Assembly: GCF_003002025.1 (NCBI RefSeq) | Contig: NZ_PVZB01000011.1 | Coordinates: forward strand, 62,001 to 126,000 | Reading direction: 5' to 3' | DNA length: 64,000 bases | Origin: Paraburkholderia sp. BL25I1N1 | GTDB lineage: Bacteria; Pseudomonadota; Gammaproteobacteria; Burkholderiales; Burkholderiaceae | In this document: positions 1 to 9,661 of the stretch, in pieces | Layout of the letters: every line of letters begins with the position of its first letter | Numbering within the stretch: position 1 is the stretch's first letter | The notes under the pieces: model-generated | Told to the model about the DNA's origin: nothing | The model's input: only the letters and a program-made list of their open reading frames with translations | Databases searched by the model: none | Made by a program: the position numbers and the translations under genes

Positions 1-918
1 GACCGTCCCGCAGCCCACACGGCTTTCCCTTCACCCGACCTCAGCGCGCCCGACCACATCTCACAAGAGCGCGCCGCAACACCCGCATCCGTCGAACCTG
101 AGCAATTGAATCCAGCCATTGCTCCGTCCGCTCAGAGCGGTTCCATTCCCGAACCCCTCCCAGCGTCCCGCCACGACGACTTCGACAGCGCGACCACGGC
201 CGCGAGCCTTGCCGCCGCAGCGGAACTAGGCGCAGAGGCCTTGCCCCTGGCTCCGCTGGAGCCCGTCGACGACGCCTTCTTGCACGTGGAACCCTCCCAC
301 CGCCTGCAATGGGATGACGCGCCGGCTGCGCGGCTGGAACCGTCGATCGAGCCAGAACCGCGAGCGCAACCGCAATCCGCGCCCGCAGCCGTGCCGACCG
401 AATTCCCGCGCGACGCCGTCGATGCGTTCGGCAGCCTCGACATGCCATTGCCCCCGCGCGTCGAGTCGTCCGCCGATGGCTTGCAAGCGCCCGCCTCACT
501 GTCGAGCCAGCCGGTGGCGTCGCCGGAAACCACGGCACAACAAGCCGTGCCATTGCTCCACCCGGACGACGACACGCCGCATATCGCCGACGAAATCACT
601 GCCGGCACCGCAGGCCACGCGGCCGTCGCGGGCTTGGGCGCGGGTTTTGGCAGCGGTCTGGGTGCGGCCGGCTTCGGCGCGTTGAAGCTCGATTTCGACC
701 TCGAGTTACCGCCGAGCCCGGCCCAGCCGTTGCCGGCGTTTACGCAGAACGATCTGAGCCGCATCGCCCGCAACAAGCTCGAACTGGTGGCCGAATACAT
801 CGAACTCGGCGATCTGTCCGGCGCGCGCGCGCTCATCAACGAAGTGATCGAGGCGAACGATCCGGGTACACGCACCGAGGCCCGCGCGTTACTCTCGACG
901 CTCGCTCCGTTGTCGTGA
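1..918 (+). CDS. fimV: FimV-like protein, C-terminal part (5' end outside window)
   Basis: The reading frame is open from base 1, so the N-terminal part (LysM and membrane segment in FimV) lies upstream and is not seen. About 305 codons are present. Roughly the first 230 are a low-complexity acidic, Pro/Ala-rich linker. The last ~55 residues hold the FimV C-terminal domain, recognisable by NDLSRIARNKLELVAEYIEL, GDLSGAR and LINEVI near the end, a TPR-like helical unit. FimV is an inner-membrane, peptidoglycan-binding polarity and type IV pilus assembly factor; family identity is inferred from this C-terminus and from its place before truA and trpF, the usual order in Burkholderia. It overlaps truA by 4 bases, so the two are probably translationally coupled. 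Confidence 0.85.
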   Translation, partial: DRPAAHTAFPSPDLSAPDHISQERAATPASVEPEQLNPAIAPSAQSGSIPEPLPASRHDDFDSATTAASLAAAAELGAEALPLAPLEPVDDAFLHVEPSHRLQWDDAPAARLEPSIEPEPRAQPQSAPAAVPTEFPRDAVDAFGSLDMPLPPRVESSADGLQAPASLSSQPVASPETTAQQAVPLLHPDDDTPHIADEITAGTAGHAAVAGLGAGFGSGLGAAGFGALKLDFDLELPPSPAQPLPAFTQNDLSRIARNKLELVAEYIELGDLSGARALINEVIEANDPGTRTEARALLSTLAPLS

Positions 919-1727
919 AGCGTATTGCTCTAGGCGTGCAGTACGACGGTTCGGCATTCTGTGGCTGGCAGTCGCAACCGCACCGTAACACCGTGCAGGA
1001 CGAGCTTGAGCGGGCACTGCGCGAGTTTGCGCAGACACCGGTGCAAACCGTCGTCGCAGGTCGCACGGATACGGGCGTGCATGGCCTTGGGCAGGTCGTG
1101 CACTTCGATACCGAACTGGATCGTGCCGACGTTTCCTGGGTTCGCGGTACCAATTCGTTCCTGCCGAAGACGATCTCGGTGCAGTGGGCCAAGCCGATGC
1201 CCGATGAGTTCCACGCGCGTTTTTCCGCGTTCGAGCGGACCTATTACTACGTGCTGTATGTCCATCCAGTGCGCTCGCCGATGCTGGCGACACGGGCCGG
1301 CTGGGTGCATACGCCGCTCGACGTCGACGCGATGCAGAAGGCCGCCGCTCATCTGCTCGGCGAACACGACTTTTCGGCATTCCGTTCGTCGCAATGCCAG
1401 GCGAAAACGCCGGTCAAGCACCTGTATCAGATCGACGTGAAGCAAGAGGGAGACTTCGTCCATTTCCGTTTTCGGGCGAACGCGTTCCTGCACCACATGG
1501 TGCGCAACCTGATGGGCTGCCTCGTCTACATCGGCGGTGGCCGTCGTCCGGTCGAATGGATGGCCGAGGTGCTCGCGAGCCGCGATCGCGATTTCGCCGC
1601 GCCGACCTTCATGCCGGACGGTTTGTATCTGGCGCAGGTGGGCTATCCTGCGCAATTCGCCGTGCCCGCGCCGCACACGGGCAGCGTGCCGTGGAGTACC
1701 GTATGGACCGAGCAAGCGCAAACATGA
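915..1727 (+). CDS. truA: tRNA pseudouridine(38-40) synthase TruA
   Basis: TruA converts uridines 38-40 of the tRNA anticodon stem to pseudouridine in the cytoplasm. The 270-residue product has the usual family length. It carries the catalytic motif AGRTDTGVHG near residue 50 (Asp is the nucleophile), and FRFRANAFLHHMVRNLMG near residue 185, the conserved TruA C-terminal signature. The start is GTG at 915, inside the fimV stop (GTGA overlap). Its own stop overlaps the trpF start as ATGA, so fimV, truA and trpF form a coupled string. Confidence 0.97.
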   Translation: MKRIALGVQYDGSAFCGWQSQPHRNTVQDELERALREFAQTPVQTVVAGRTDTGVHGLGQVVHFDTELDRADVSWVRGTNSFLPKTISVQWAKPMPDEFHARFSAFERTYYYVLYVHPVRSPMLATRAGWVHTPLDVDAMQKAAAHLLGEHDFSAFRSSQCQAKTPVKHLYQIDVKQEGDFVHFRFRANAFLHHMVRNLMGCLVYIGGGRRPVEWMAEVLASRDRDFAAPTFMPDGLYLAQVGYPAQFAVPAPHTGSVPWSTVWTEQAQT

Positions 1728-2437
1728 ACTCAACCGAAAACCTCGCAAACGAATCCCACGAAGGCGCCCCGCAGCAGGCCGCGCCGCATCGCACGCGTAT
1801 CAAGCTGTGCGGCCTGTCAAAGCCCGGAGACGTGTTCCACGCGATCGACCTCGGCGCCGATGCAATCGGCCTCGTGTTCTACCCGCCGAGCCCGCGGTCG
1901 GTCAGCGTCGCGCAGGCGGTCGAGCTGGTGCACGATGTGCCGCCGTTCGTCTCGGTGGTCGGCTTGTTCGTCAACGCCACCCCGGACTGGATCCGCGAGG
2001 TCGTGAGCAATGTCGGACTTACGCTGTTGCAGTTTCATGGCGATGAGACGCCCGAGCAGTGCGAATCGCTCGCCGGCGTTGCGGGTTTGCCTTGGTTGCG
2101 CGCGTTGCGCGTTGCGGCGGATACTCAGCCGGCCGATTTGGTAAAATCGGCTCTTAGCTATTCAGCAGCCAGCAGCCTTCTGTTCGACACCCATGTCGAA
2201 GGATACGGCGGCGGCGGGAAGGTCTTCGATTGGTCACTTATTCCAGCAGAGCTCGCGCGTCGGGCCGTTTTGAGTGGTGGGTTGAACGCGCAAAACGTCA
2301 GTGAAGCGATCCATCGCGTGCGCCCGTACGCGGTCGATGTCTCGAGCGGCATCGAAACGCCGGGCGCCAAGGGCGTGAAAGATCACGCCCGGATGGCGGC
2401 ATTCGTGCGCGCGGTGCGCGCGGCGGACGCCGAATGA
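1724..2437 (+). CDS. trpF: Phosphoribosylanthranilate isomerase
   Basis: TrpF isomerises N-(5'-phosphoribosyl)anthranilate to CdRP, the third step of tryptophan synthesis. The product has 237 residues. I chose the ATG at 1724 because it overlaps the truA stop as ATGA; the frame is open further upstream, but that stretch is an out-of-frame shadow of truA. The catalytic Cys is C29 in IKLCGL and the general acid is D155 in LLFDT. The phosphate-binding glycines are in GYGGGGK and LSGGL. About 25 residues before IKLCGL are a low-complexity N-terminal extension. It lies 59 bases before trpB. Confidence 0.96.
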   Translation: MNSTENLANESHEGAPQQAAPHRTRIKLCGLSKPGDVFHAIDLGADAIGLVFYPPSPRSVSVAQAVELVHDVPPFVSVVGLFVNATPDWIREVVSNVGLTLLQFHGDETPEQCESLAGVAGLPWLRALRVAADTQPADLVKSALSYSAASSLLFDTHVEGYGGGGKVFDWSLIPAELARRAVLSGGLNAQNVSEAIHRVRPYAVDVSSGIETPGAKGVKDHARMAAFVRAVRAADAE

Positions 2438-2496
2438 TTCCGGCGCGGCGGTTCTCTCGCATGAGAGCCGCGCGCCACACTGAGAAAGTGATCACC

Positions 2497-3690
2497 ATGT
2501 ATAACTTGCCTGACGAAAGAGGCCATTTCGGCCAATTTGGCGGCGTGTTCGTCGCTGAAACGCTGGTCCACGCGCTCGACGAGCTGCGTGCGGCATACGA
2601 CAAATATAAGCAAGACCCGGAATTCGTTGCCGAATACGAGCGCGAATTGAAGCATTTCGTCGGCCGTCCGTCGCCGATTTATCACGCCCAGCGCTGGAGC
2701 GAAATGCTCGGCGGCGCGCAGATTTTCCTCAAGCGCGAAGACCTGAATCACACCGGCGCGCACAAGGTCAACAATGTGATCGGCCAGGCGCTGCTCGCCA
2801 AGCGCATGGGCAAACCGCGCGTGATCGCGGAAACCGGCGCCGGTCAGCATGGCGTGGCCACGGCAACCATCGCCGCGCGTTTCGGCATGGAATGTGTGGT
2901 CTATATGGGCGCCGAGGACGTGCGCCGCCAGGCGGCCAACGTGTACCGCATGAAGCTGCTCGGCGCGACCGTCGTGCCGGTTGAATCCGGCTCGCGGACC
3001 TTGAAGGACGCGTTGAACGAAGCCATGCGCGACTGGGTCACCAACGTCGAAAACACGTTTTACATCATCGGCACGGTGGCGGGACCGCATCCTTATCCGA
3101 TGATGGTGCGCGACTTCCAGCGCGTGATCGGTGACGAATGCAAGGTGCAGATGCCCGAGCTGGTCGGTCGTCAGCCGGACGCGGTGATTGCGTGCGTTGG
3201 CGGCGGTTCGAACGCCATGGGCATCTTTTACCCGTACATTGACGACACTTCGGTGAAACTGATTGGCGTCGAAGCAGCGGGCGACGGCATCGAATCCGGA
3301 CGCCACGCTGCGTCGCTGATCGGCGGAAGCCCTGGCGTACTGCATGGCAACCGCACCTATCTGCTTCAGGACGAGAACGGCCAGATCATCGAGACGCATT
3401 CGGTGTCGGCGGGCTTGGACTATCCGGGTGTGGGCCCTGAGCACGCGTGGCTAAAAGACAGCAAACGCGCTGAATATGTCGGCATCACCGACGAAGAAGC
3501 GCTCAAGGCGTTCCACGATTGCTGCCGGATCGAAGGCATCATTCCGGCATTGGAATCCAGTCACGCGCTGGCCTATGCCGCGAAACTCGCGCCGACGCTG
3601 CCGAAGGACAAATACCTTCTGGTCAATCTGTCGGGCCGCGGCGACAAGGACATGCATACGGTCGCTGAGCGATCGGGCATTCAGTTCTGA
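2497..3690 (+). CDS. trpB: Tryptophan synthase beta chain
   Basis: TrpB condenses indole with serine to give tryptophan, using PLP, in an alpha2-beta2 complex with TrpA. The product is 397 residues from ATG 2497 (MYNLPDERGHFGQFGG), the normal beginning of the family; the in-frame ATGs at 2434 and 2461 would add a non-conserved extension. The PLP-binding lysine is K90 in HTGAHKVNN, and the phosphate-binding loop is CVGGGSNAMG. The gene is separated from trpA by a DNA methyltransferase gene, the arrangement also seen in Burkholderia. Confidence 0.98.
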   Translation: MYNLPDERGHFGQFGGVFVAETLVHALDELRAAYDKYKQDPEFVAEYERELKHFVGRPSPIYHAQRWSEMLGGAQIFLKREDLNHTGAHKVNNVIGQALLAKRMGKPRVIAETGAGQHGVATATIAARFGMECVVYMGAEDVRRQAANVYRMKLLGATVVPVESGSRTLKDALNEAMRDWVTNVENTFYIIGTVAGPHPYPMMVRDFQRVIGDECKVQMPELVGRQPDAVIACVGGGSNAMGIFYPYIDDTSVKLIGVEAAGDGIESGRHAASLIGGSPGVLHGNRTYLLQDENGQIIETHSVSAGLDYPGVGPEHAWLKDSKRAEYVGITDEEALKAFHDCCRIEGIIPALESSHALAYAAKLAPTLPKDKYLLVNLSGRGDKDMHTVAERSGIQF

Positions 3691-3701
3691 GCGCCGCGAC
3701 G

Positions 3702-4613
3702 ATGCGTGACGAGTTCGACGAGCCGCAGCCGGCGATTGAAACCACGGAAACGCCGGCCGCCGATAGTCCGGCGGCCGAGGCGCCTGCATTGCTGTTGCCG
3801 CAGGTGCCTGCCGGCATCCAGCTGTTGAACCGCGATTTTCTGACCGATGTTGCGAACATTCCCGACGGATCGATCGATCTGATCGTATGTGATCCGCCCT
3901 ACGGGCTCGGCAAGGACTATGGCAACGACTCCGACATGCGCACGGGCGAAGATTTTCTCGCCTGGACGCGTGGCTGGCTCGAATTGGCTATTCCGAAGCT
4001 CAAACCGTCGGGTTCGCTCTACATTTTCTGCACCTGGCAGTACGCGCCGGAAATCTTCAGCTTCCTGAAGACAAAACTCACGATGATCAACGAAATCATC
4101 TGGGACCGGCGTGTGCCGAGCATGGGCGGAACGGTGCGCCGGTTCACTTCGGTGCACGACAACATCGGCTTTTTCGCGGTGTCGAAGGATTACTTCTTCG
4201 ATCTCGATCCCGTCCGCATCCCGTACGATGCCGCCACGAAGAAGGCGCGTTCGCGTAAATTGTTCGAGGGCAGCAAGTGGCTCGAGGTTGGCTATAATCC
4301 AAAAGATGTCTGGTCGGTTTCGCGGCTGCATCGGCAACACGCCGAGCGCGTCGCGCACCCCACCCAGAAGCCTCTGGAAATTGTCGAGCGGATGGTACTG
4401 GCAAGTTGTCCGAAGGGCGGGCGCGTGCTCGATCCTTTCATGGGCAGCGGCACCACCGCAGTCGCTTGCGCCCGTCAGCAGCGCGAATTCGTCGGCTATG
4501 AAATCAATGAGAGTTACTGCGCGATTGCGCGCGAACGCGTCAGCGCGGCTGCTAATCCGCCTGTAGCGCGTCGGGTCAAAGCCAAAACTCAACGGCAGAC
4601 CGAAGTGCAATGA
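3702..4613 (+). CDS. DNA adenine/cytosine-N4 methyltransferase inside the trp gene cluster
   Basis: This 303-residue protein is an amino-DNA methyltransferase. The catalytic motif IV, DPPY, is at residues 64-67 and the AdoMet-binding motif I, FMGSGTT, is near residues 246-252. The order (motif IV first, target-recognition region between, motif I last) is that of the beta group. The first ~38 residues are an Ala/Glu/Pro-rich extension. No restriction gene is adjacent, so it is probably an orphan, regulatory-type enzyme. It starts 11 bases after trpB, and its stop TGA overlaps an ATG at 4610 in the trpA frame. I recall that the homologue next to trpB/trpA in B. cenocepacia was assigned the motif GTWWAC; I cannot verify that here, and the target of this protein is unknown. 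Confidence 0.9.
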   Translation: MRDEFDEPQPAIETTETPAADSPAAEAPALLLPQVPAGIQLLNRDFLTDVANIPDGSIDLIVCDPPYGLGKDYGNDSDMRTGEDFLAWTRGWLELAIPKLKPSGSLYIFCTWQYAPEIFSFLKTKLTMINEIIWDRRVPSMGGTVRRFTSVHDNIGFFAVSKDYFFDLDPVRIPYDAATKKARSRKLFEGSKWLEVGYNPKDVWSVSRLHRQHAERVAHPTQKPLEIVERMVLASCPKGGRVLDPFMGSGTTAVACARQQREFVGYEINESYCAIARERVSAAANPPVARRVKAKTQRQTEVQ

Positions 4614-4663
4614 GCGACGCGCCATCAGCACGCCGCGCGGTAGCCCAAATCCGAGAATATTCC

Positions 4664-5476
4664 ATGTCCCGTATCAAGAACACGTTTGCTGCGCTGTCCG
4701 CCCAGGGCAAGAAAGGCCTGATTCCGTTCATGACGGCCGGCGACCCGGATCCCGCTCGCACCGTCGAATTCATGCATGCCCTCGCCGCCGGCGGCGCGGA
4801 TGTGATCGAGCTCGGTGTGCCGTTTTCCGACCCAATGGCCGACGGTCCGGTGATTCAGCAGTCGTCGGAACGGGCGTTGGCCCAGGGTGTGTCGCTGCGC
4901 ACCGTGATCGCCGACGTGAAACGCTTCCGCGAGACCAACGACACCACGCCCGTCGTGCTGATGGGCTACGCCAATCCGATCGAACGGATGGGCACCGAAA
5001 CCTTCGCAAAGACGGCGAAGGAAGCCGGCGTAGACGGCGTGCTGGTTGTCGATTATCCGCCGGAAGAGTGTGCTAAGTTCGCTGAACAGATGCGATCTGC
5101 CGGCATCGATCCGATTTTCCTGCTGGCGCCGACGTCGACCGACGAGCGTATCGCGGAAGTCGGCAAGATTGCCAGCGGCTACGTCTATTATGTGTCGTTA
5201 ACAGGCGTGACCGGAGCGGCAAATCTGGACGTTTCCAGCATCGCGAGTAAAATCCCGGCCATCAAGTCGCGCGTTCCCCTGCCGGTGGGCGTCGGTTTCG
5301 GCATCCGCGACGCGCAAACTGCGCGTTCGGTGGCCGAAGTGTCCGATGCCGTTGTGATCGGCAGCCGCATCGTGCAATTGCTCGAACAGGCCGCGCCCGA
5401 AGCCGCTGCCGAGACGTTGACGCGCTTCGTCGCCGAAGTGCGCGAGGCGCTGGATAGCGTCGCGACTGCCCGATAA
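4664..5476 (+). CDS. trpA: Tryptophan synthase alpha chain
   Basis: TrpA cleaves indole-3-glycerol phosphate to indole and glyceraldehyde-3-phosphate and passes indole to TrpB. The product is 270 residues from ATG 4664 (MSRIKNTFAAL). The catalytic acids E49 and D60 fall at the classical positions in VIELGVPFSDPMADGP. An earlier in-frame ATG at 4610 overlaps the methyltransferase stop and would add 18 residues; the family normally begins at MSRI, so I prefer 4664. Translation may still be coupled through the 4610 ATG. Confidence 0.97.
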   Translation: MSRIKNTFAALSAQGKKGLIPFMTAGDPDPARTVEFMHALAAGGADVIELGVPFSDPMADGPVIQQSSERALAQGVSLRTVIADVKRFRETNDTTPVVLMGYANPIERMGTETFAKTAKEAGVDGVLVVDYPPEECAKFAEQMRSAGIDPIFLLAPTSTDERIAEVGKIASGYVYYVSLTGVTGAANLDVSSIASKIPAIKSRVPLPVGVGFGIRDAQTARSVAEVSDAVVIGSRIVQLLEQAAPEAAAETLTRFVAEVREALDSVATAR

Positions 5477-5504
5477 CAGTTATTTTTGTCTTCTGTAGTG
5501 TGAG

Positions 5505-5526
5505 CGGCGGGCTTGTCCCGCCGTTT
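5505..5526 (+). terminator. Hairpin between trpA and accD
   Basis: A 7-bp GC stem (CGGCGGG / CCCGCCG) with a 5-base loop is followed by TTT only. It is a weak terminator or attenuator candidate that may reduce read-through from trp into accD. Confidence 0.4.
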
Positions 5527-5556
5527 GCGCGATCGTAGACCCGAGAAGGATTCACT

Positions 5557-6429
<873 letters not shown>

Positions 6430-6733
6430 GCAGGCTCCGCCGTGAACCGTCGTCGCGCTTTCTCGAGTGCGGCGGCCGTCAGAAAAGCAGTAAAAAATAG
6501 CGCGCCGCGTGAGTGATCAAGCGGCGCGCTGTCATTTCCGGGATAATCACGGTCTCGCAACGCGGCGAGGGTTGCTGACGGTGCCCCCGGCGCAGGTGTG
6601 CGTGGTTTGCGCGCATAAAGTGGCGCCCGCCCGGACTAGACTGCTGACCGCAGCCGCAGCCGCAGCCGCAGCCGCCCGCTTCGCTCCGCGCCCATTCGCA
6701 ACACTGCTTACTCGATTTACTCGCGATTCGCTG
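6430..6733. other. accD-folC intergenic region (304 bp)
   Basis: No gene is supported here. It holds a 10-bp GC hairpin at 6499-6530 (AGCGCGCCGC / GCGGCGCGCT). The A-run lies before the hairpin on the + strand, so it looks more like a terminator read on the - strand than on the +. It also holds four tandem CCGCAG hexamers. The folC frame is open back to 6509, but that stretch is a poly-Ala/Arg translation with no family similarity. Confidence 0.5.
6648..6671. repeat. Four tandem CCGCAG hexamers
   Basis: Four perfect 6-bp units lie in the 5' leader of folC. A change in copy number would keep the reading phase, so phase-variable control is unlikely; it could still alter leader length. Confidence 0.8.
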
Positions 6734-8044
6734 ATGACCACATTCCCCACCCTCGACGCGTGGCTCACGCACCTTGAATCCGCGCATCCGGTCGGCATCG
6801 ACATGGGGCTGGCCCGCATCAGCCAGGTGCGCGACGCGATGCAATTGTCGTTCGCGTGTCCCGTCATCACCGTCGGCGGCACGAACGGCAAGGGTTCCAC
6901 GTGCGCGATCCTCGAATCGATTCTGCTGCGCGCGGGATTCACGGTCGGCTGTCACACCTCGCCGCATTTGCTCACGTTCAACGAGCGCGCGCGGGTGAAC
7001 GGCGAAATGGCGAGCGACGCCGATCTGCTGCCGCACTTCGAAGCCGTCGAAGCCGCGCGCCTGAGCCTCGCCGAACCGGTCACGCTGACCTACTTCGAAT
7101 TCACGACGCTGGCGATCATGAGTCTGTTCGCATCGCGCGGACTGGACGCGGTGATTTTCGAAGTCGGCCTGGGCGGTCGCCTCGATGCGGTCAATATCCT
7201 CGACACGGATTGCGCGATCATCACCAGCGTCGATATCGATCACACGGAATATCTCGGCGACACGCGCGAGAAAATCGGCTTCGAAAAAGCCGGTATTTTC
7301 CGTCCGGGCAAGCCGGCGATCTGCGCGGACCCGGTGCCGCCGCAATCGCTGATCGATCACGCGGAAAAAATCGGCGCCGAATTGTGGCTATTCGGCCGCG
7401 ATTTTCGCTATGAAGGCCAGGCCGGCAGCGAGCGCCAGCAATGGAGCTACGTCGGCCCGACCATGCGGCGCTCGGCGTTGGCTTACCCGGCACTGCGCGG
7501 CGCGAACCAGTTGATCAACACGTCGGCGGCGCTGGCCGGGCTCGAAGCGCTGCGTGATCGTCTGCCGGTTTCGGCACAAGACATCCGCCTCGGCCTTGCC
7601 AACGTGGAACTGCCGGGACGTTTCCAGGTGCTGCCGGGCAAGCCGGCTGTCGTTCTGGATGTCGGCCACAATCCGCACGCGGCCGCGGTGTTGACGCAAA
7701 ATCTCGGCAACATGGGTTTTTTCCCGTACACCTACGCGGTGTTCGGCGCGATGCGCGACAAGGACATTGCCGGCGTGCTGGCGCACCTGAAAGGCGAAAT
7801 CGATCACTGGTGCGTCACCGATTTGCCGACACCGCGGGCGGCGTCAGCGGAAGAACTCGAAGCGGCCTTGCGCGAGCAGGGCGTGGAAGAGGGAGTCGAC
7901 AGCAGCGTGACGCGTTACGCCACGCCGGCAGAGGCTTTCCAAGACGCGCTAAAACGAGCGTCAGAGAATGATAGAATCGTGGTTTTCGGCAGTTTCTATA
8001 CGGTAGCAGGCGTGATGGCCTACCGTAAATCGCAGCAACACTGA
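6734..8044 (+). CDS. folC: Dihydrofolate synthase / folylpolyglutamate synthase
   Basis: FolC adds the first glutamate to dihydropteroate and extends the polyglutamate tail of folates. The product is 436 residues from ATG 6734 (MTTFPTLDAWLTHLE). The Mur-ligase-type P-loop VGGTNGKGST is near residues 47-56, followed by HTSPHL, the substrate-binding ESILL...SPHL region, and a C-terminal glutamate-ligase domain with VLDVGHNPHA. It is followed 29 bases later by the SPOR-domain gene. The upstream open stretch was not included because it is not family-like. Confidence 0.96.
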   Translation: MTTFPTLDAWLTHLESAHPVGIDMGLARISQVRDAMQLSFACPVITVGGTNGKGSTCAILESILLRAGFTVGCHTSPHLLTFNERARVNGEMASDADLLPHFEAVEAARLSLAEPVTLTYFEFTTLAIMSLFASRGLDAVIFEVGLGGRLDAVNILDTDCAIITSVDIDHTEYLGDTREKIGFEKAGIFRPGKPAICADPVPPQSLIDHAEKIGAELWLFGRDFRYEGQAGSERQQWSYVGPTMRRSALAYPALRGANQLINTSAALAGLEALRDRLPVSAQDIRLGLANVELPGRFQVLPGKPAVVLDVGHNPHAAAVLTQNLGNMGFFPYTYAVFGAMRDKDIAGVLAHLKGEIDHWCVTDLPTPRAASAEELEAALREQGVEEGVDSSVTRYATPAEAFQDALKRASENDRIVVFGSFYTVAGVMAYRKSQQH

Positions 8045-8073
8045 ACGGGCGCCAGGCTCGAACCAAGCGATTC

Positions 8074-8997
8074 ATGGGAATTTTCTCGTTCGGCAAGAAA
8101 GACGACGCGCCCACCCGGCGCGGCACAAACACCAGTTCCCCCCGGGCCGCCCGTGGCGAGCGCGTGGAGCGGCGAACCCGCCGCACGGAGCGCACCGTCG
8201 ACGCCGATGCGATGCTGCTCGACCCTACGCTGCCGGAAAAGCAGCGTGCGCGTCGCCGGCTCGTCGGCGCGATCGCGATGGTCGTGGCGGCGGTCGTCAT
8301 CCTGCCCATGGTGCTGGACTCGCACCCCAAGCCCGTCACAGACGACATCTCCATCGACATTCCCAGCCGTCCCGCGCCGAAGCTCGCTAAAGCTCAGGAA
8401 GACACGCAGGCCGGCGTAGCGCCGGATAATCCCGCAACGCCAGACGCGGCACTCGCCGCCTCCGGTCTTGCGCCGGCAACGGCAGCAAGGCAAGGCCAGT
8501 CCGGCACCACGAAGCAAGCGAGCACGGAGACGAACGCAGCGGCGTCCGCAACCAAGCCGGCAGCGAAGCCGCAAGCACCGTCCGTGGCGGCGAACACTAC
8601 GCCGGCGGCGCCCGCAACGCCTGCCAAACCAGCGGCCAAACCGCCGGTCACGCATAACGCCGCGACCGCGCCGGCTGCTCAAGCTCCAAGCTCCGACAAT
8701 TCGAACACGGCCGCCAGCGCGGACGCGAATTCCGGCACGCCGGCGTCGCCGGCGGGCAGCCGTTTCGCCGTCCAACTCGGCGCCTTCGCGAACGACGCCA
8801 ACGCACGCAATTGGGCGGCCAAGTTGAAAGCGGCGGGTGTGCCCGCATATACCGAACATCGCAAGCAGGCTGACGGCTCCACGCTCACGTTGCTGCGAGC
8901 CGGCCCGTTCGCCGACCGCGCAGCAGCGAGCGCGGCCATTGCAAAGGTTCGCGAGGTCGGCTTGACGTCGGGCGCGAACAGCGGCACCGCACAGTAA
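8074..8997 (+). CDS. dedD: SPOR-domain cell-division protein, DedD-like
   Basis: This 307-residue protein has a short basic cytoplasmic N-terminus, a single membrane helix around residues 66-85 (RLVGAIAMVVAAVVILPMVL), a long Ala/Pro/Lys linker, and a C-terminal SPOR domain from about residue 229 (FAVQLGAFANDANA to LLRAGPFADRAAA). SPOR domains bind denuded septal peptidoglycan; the layout matches DedD. The name is by architecture and by its place between folC and cvpA, where dedD is also found in E. coli. Confidence 0.88.
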   Translation: MGIFSFGKKDDAPTRRGTNTSSPRAARGERVERRTRRTERTVDADAMLLDPTLPEKQRARRRLVGAIAMVVAAVVILPMVLDSHPKPVTDDISIDIPSRPAPKLAKAQEDTQAGVAPDNPATPDAALAASGLAPATAARQGQSGTTKQASTETNAAASATKPAAKPQAPSVAANTTPAAPATPAKPAAKPPVTHNAATAPAAQAPSSDNSNTAASADANSGTPASPAGSRFAVQLGAFANDANARNWAAKLKAAGVPAYTEHRKQADGSTLTLLRAGPFADRAAASAAIAKVREVGLTSGANSGTAQ

Positions 8998-9004
8998 GCG
9001 AGCG

Positions 9005-9499
9005 ATGTTCACTGCCTTCGACTACGCTGTAATGGCGGTGATCGGTCTGTCAGCGATGCGCGGCACATGGCGCGGGTTTTTGTCGGAGATATTCGGGCTG
9101 ATCGGCTGGATCGCGGCGTTTTTTATTGCTTGCCGCTTTGTTGGTTACGTTGTCCCGTATATCCCGTCCACCTGGCCGGGCGGCGCGTTGACCCAATGGC
9201 TGCTGGCCTTTGCGCTGGTGGTGGTCGGTGTGGTGCTGGTGGCGAGCGTGCTGAACGCCCTTTTGAGCCGCATCGTGCAGGCAACCGGCTTGAGCGGCGT
9301 GGACCGTTCGCTCGGTTTGATGTTCGGCCTCGTGCGCGGGGTCATTCTGGTGCTGATTCTGGTCGCCCTGGCTGGCTTGACCGAACTGCCCCAACAGGAA
9401 TTCTGGCGCAACGCCTTGCTTCGGCCCTATGCGGTCGAGGGCGTGCACGTAATGAAACCGCTGCTTCCCGAGCCGCTGGCTGCTTACGTCCGAGTGTGA
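9005..9499 (+). CDS. cvpA: CvpA family inner-membrane protein
   Basis: The 164-residue product starts 7 bases after the SPOR gene. It has four predicted membrane helices, the CvpA signature early (FDYAVMAVIGLSAMRGTWRG), and SGVDRSLGLMFGLVRG in the third quarter. CvpA is named for colicin V production and lies before purF in many proteobacteria, as here; its biochemical role is not well defined. Length and context fit the family. Confidence 0.93.
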   Translation: MFTAFDYAVMAVIGLSAMRGTWRGFLSEIFGLIGWIAAFFIACRFVGYVVPYIPSTWPGGALTQWLLAFALVVVGVVLVASVLNALLSRIVQATGLSGVDRSLGLMFGLVRGVILVLILVALAGLTELPQQEFWRNALLRPYAVEGVHVMKPLLPEPLAAYVRV

Positions 9500-9661
9500 C
9501 GATCAGGCGAGCGGCGAGGGAGACGCAGCAGGACACCGGCGCAAACCGGCTGCCTTTACGTTCGGTCGCTTAGCTTCGCTAACGTCTCGAAGGAAGTCCC
9601 TTGGGACACGATCGCAGGCAGCGGCCGCCATGACGAATTTCGTACCTTTGAAGGACATGCC

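Noticed and set aside
6648..6671. CCGCAG repeats as a phase-variation switch for folC
   Set aside because: The unit is six bases, so slippage does not change the frame, and the repeats lie outside the likely coding region.
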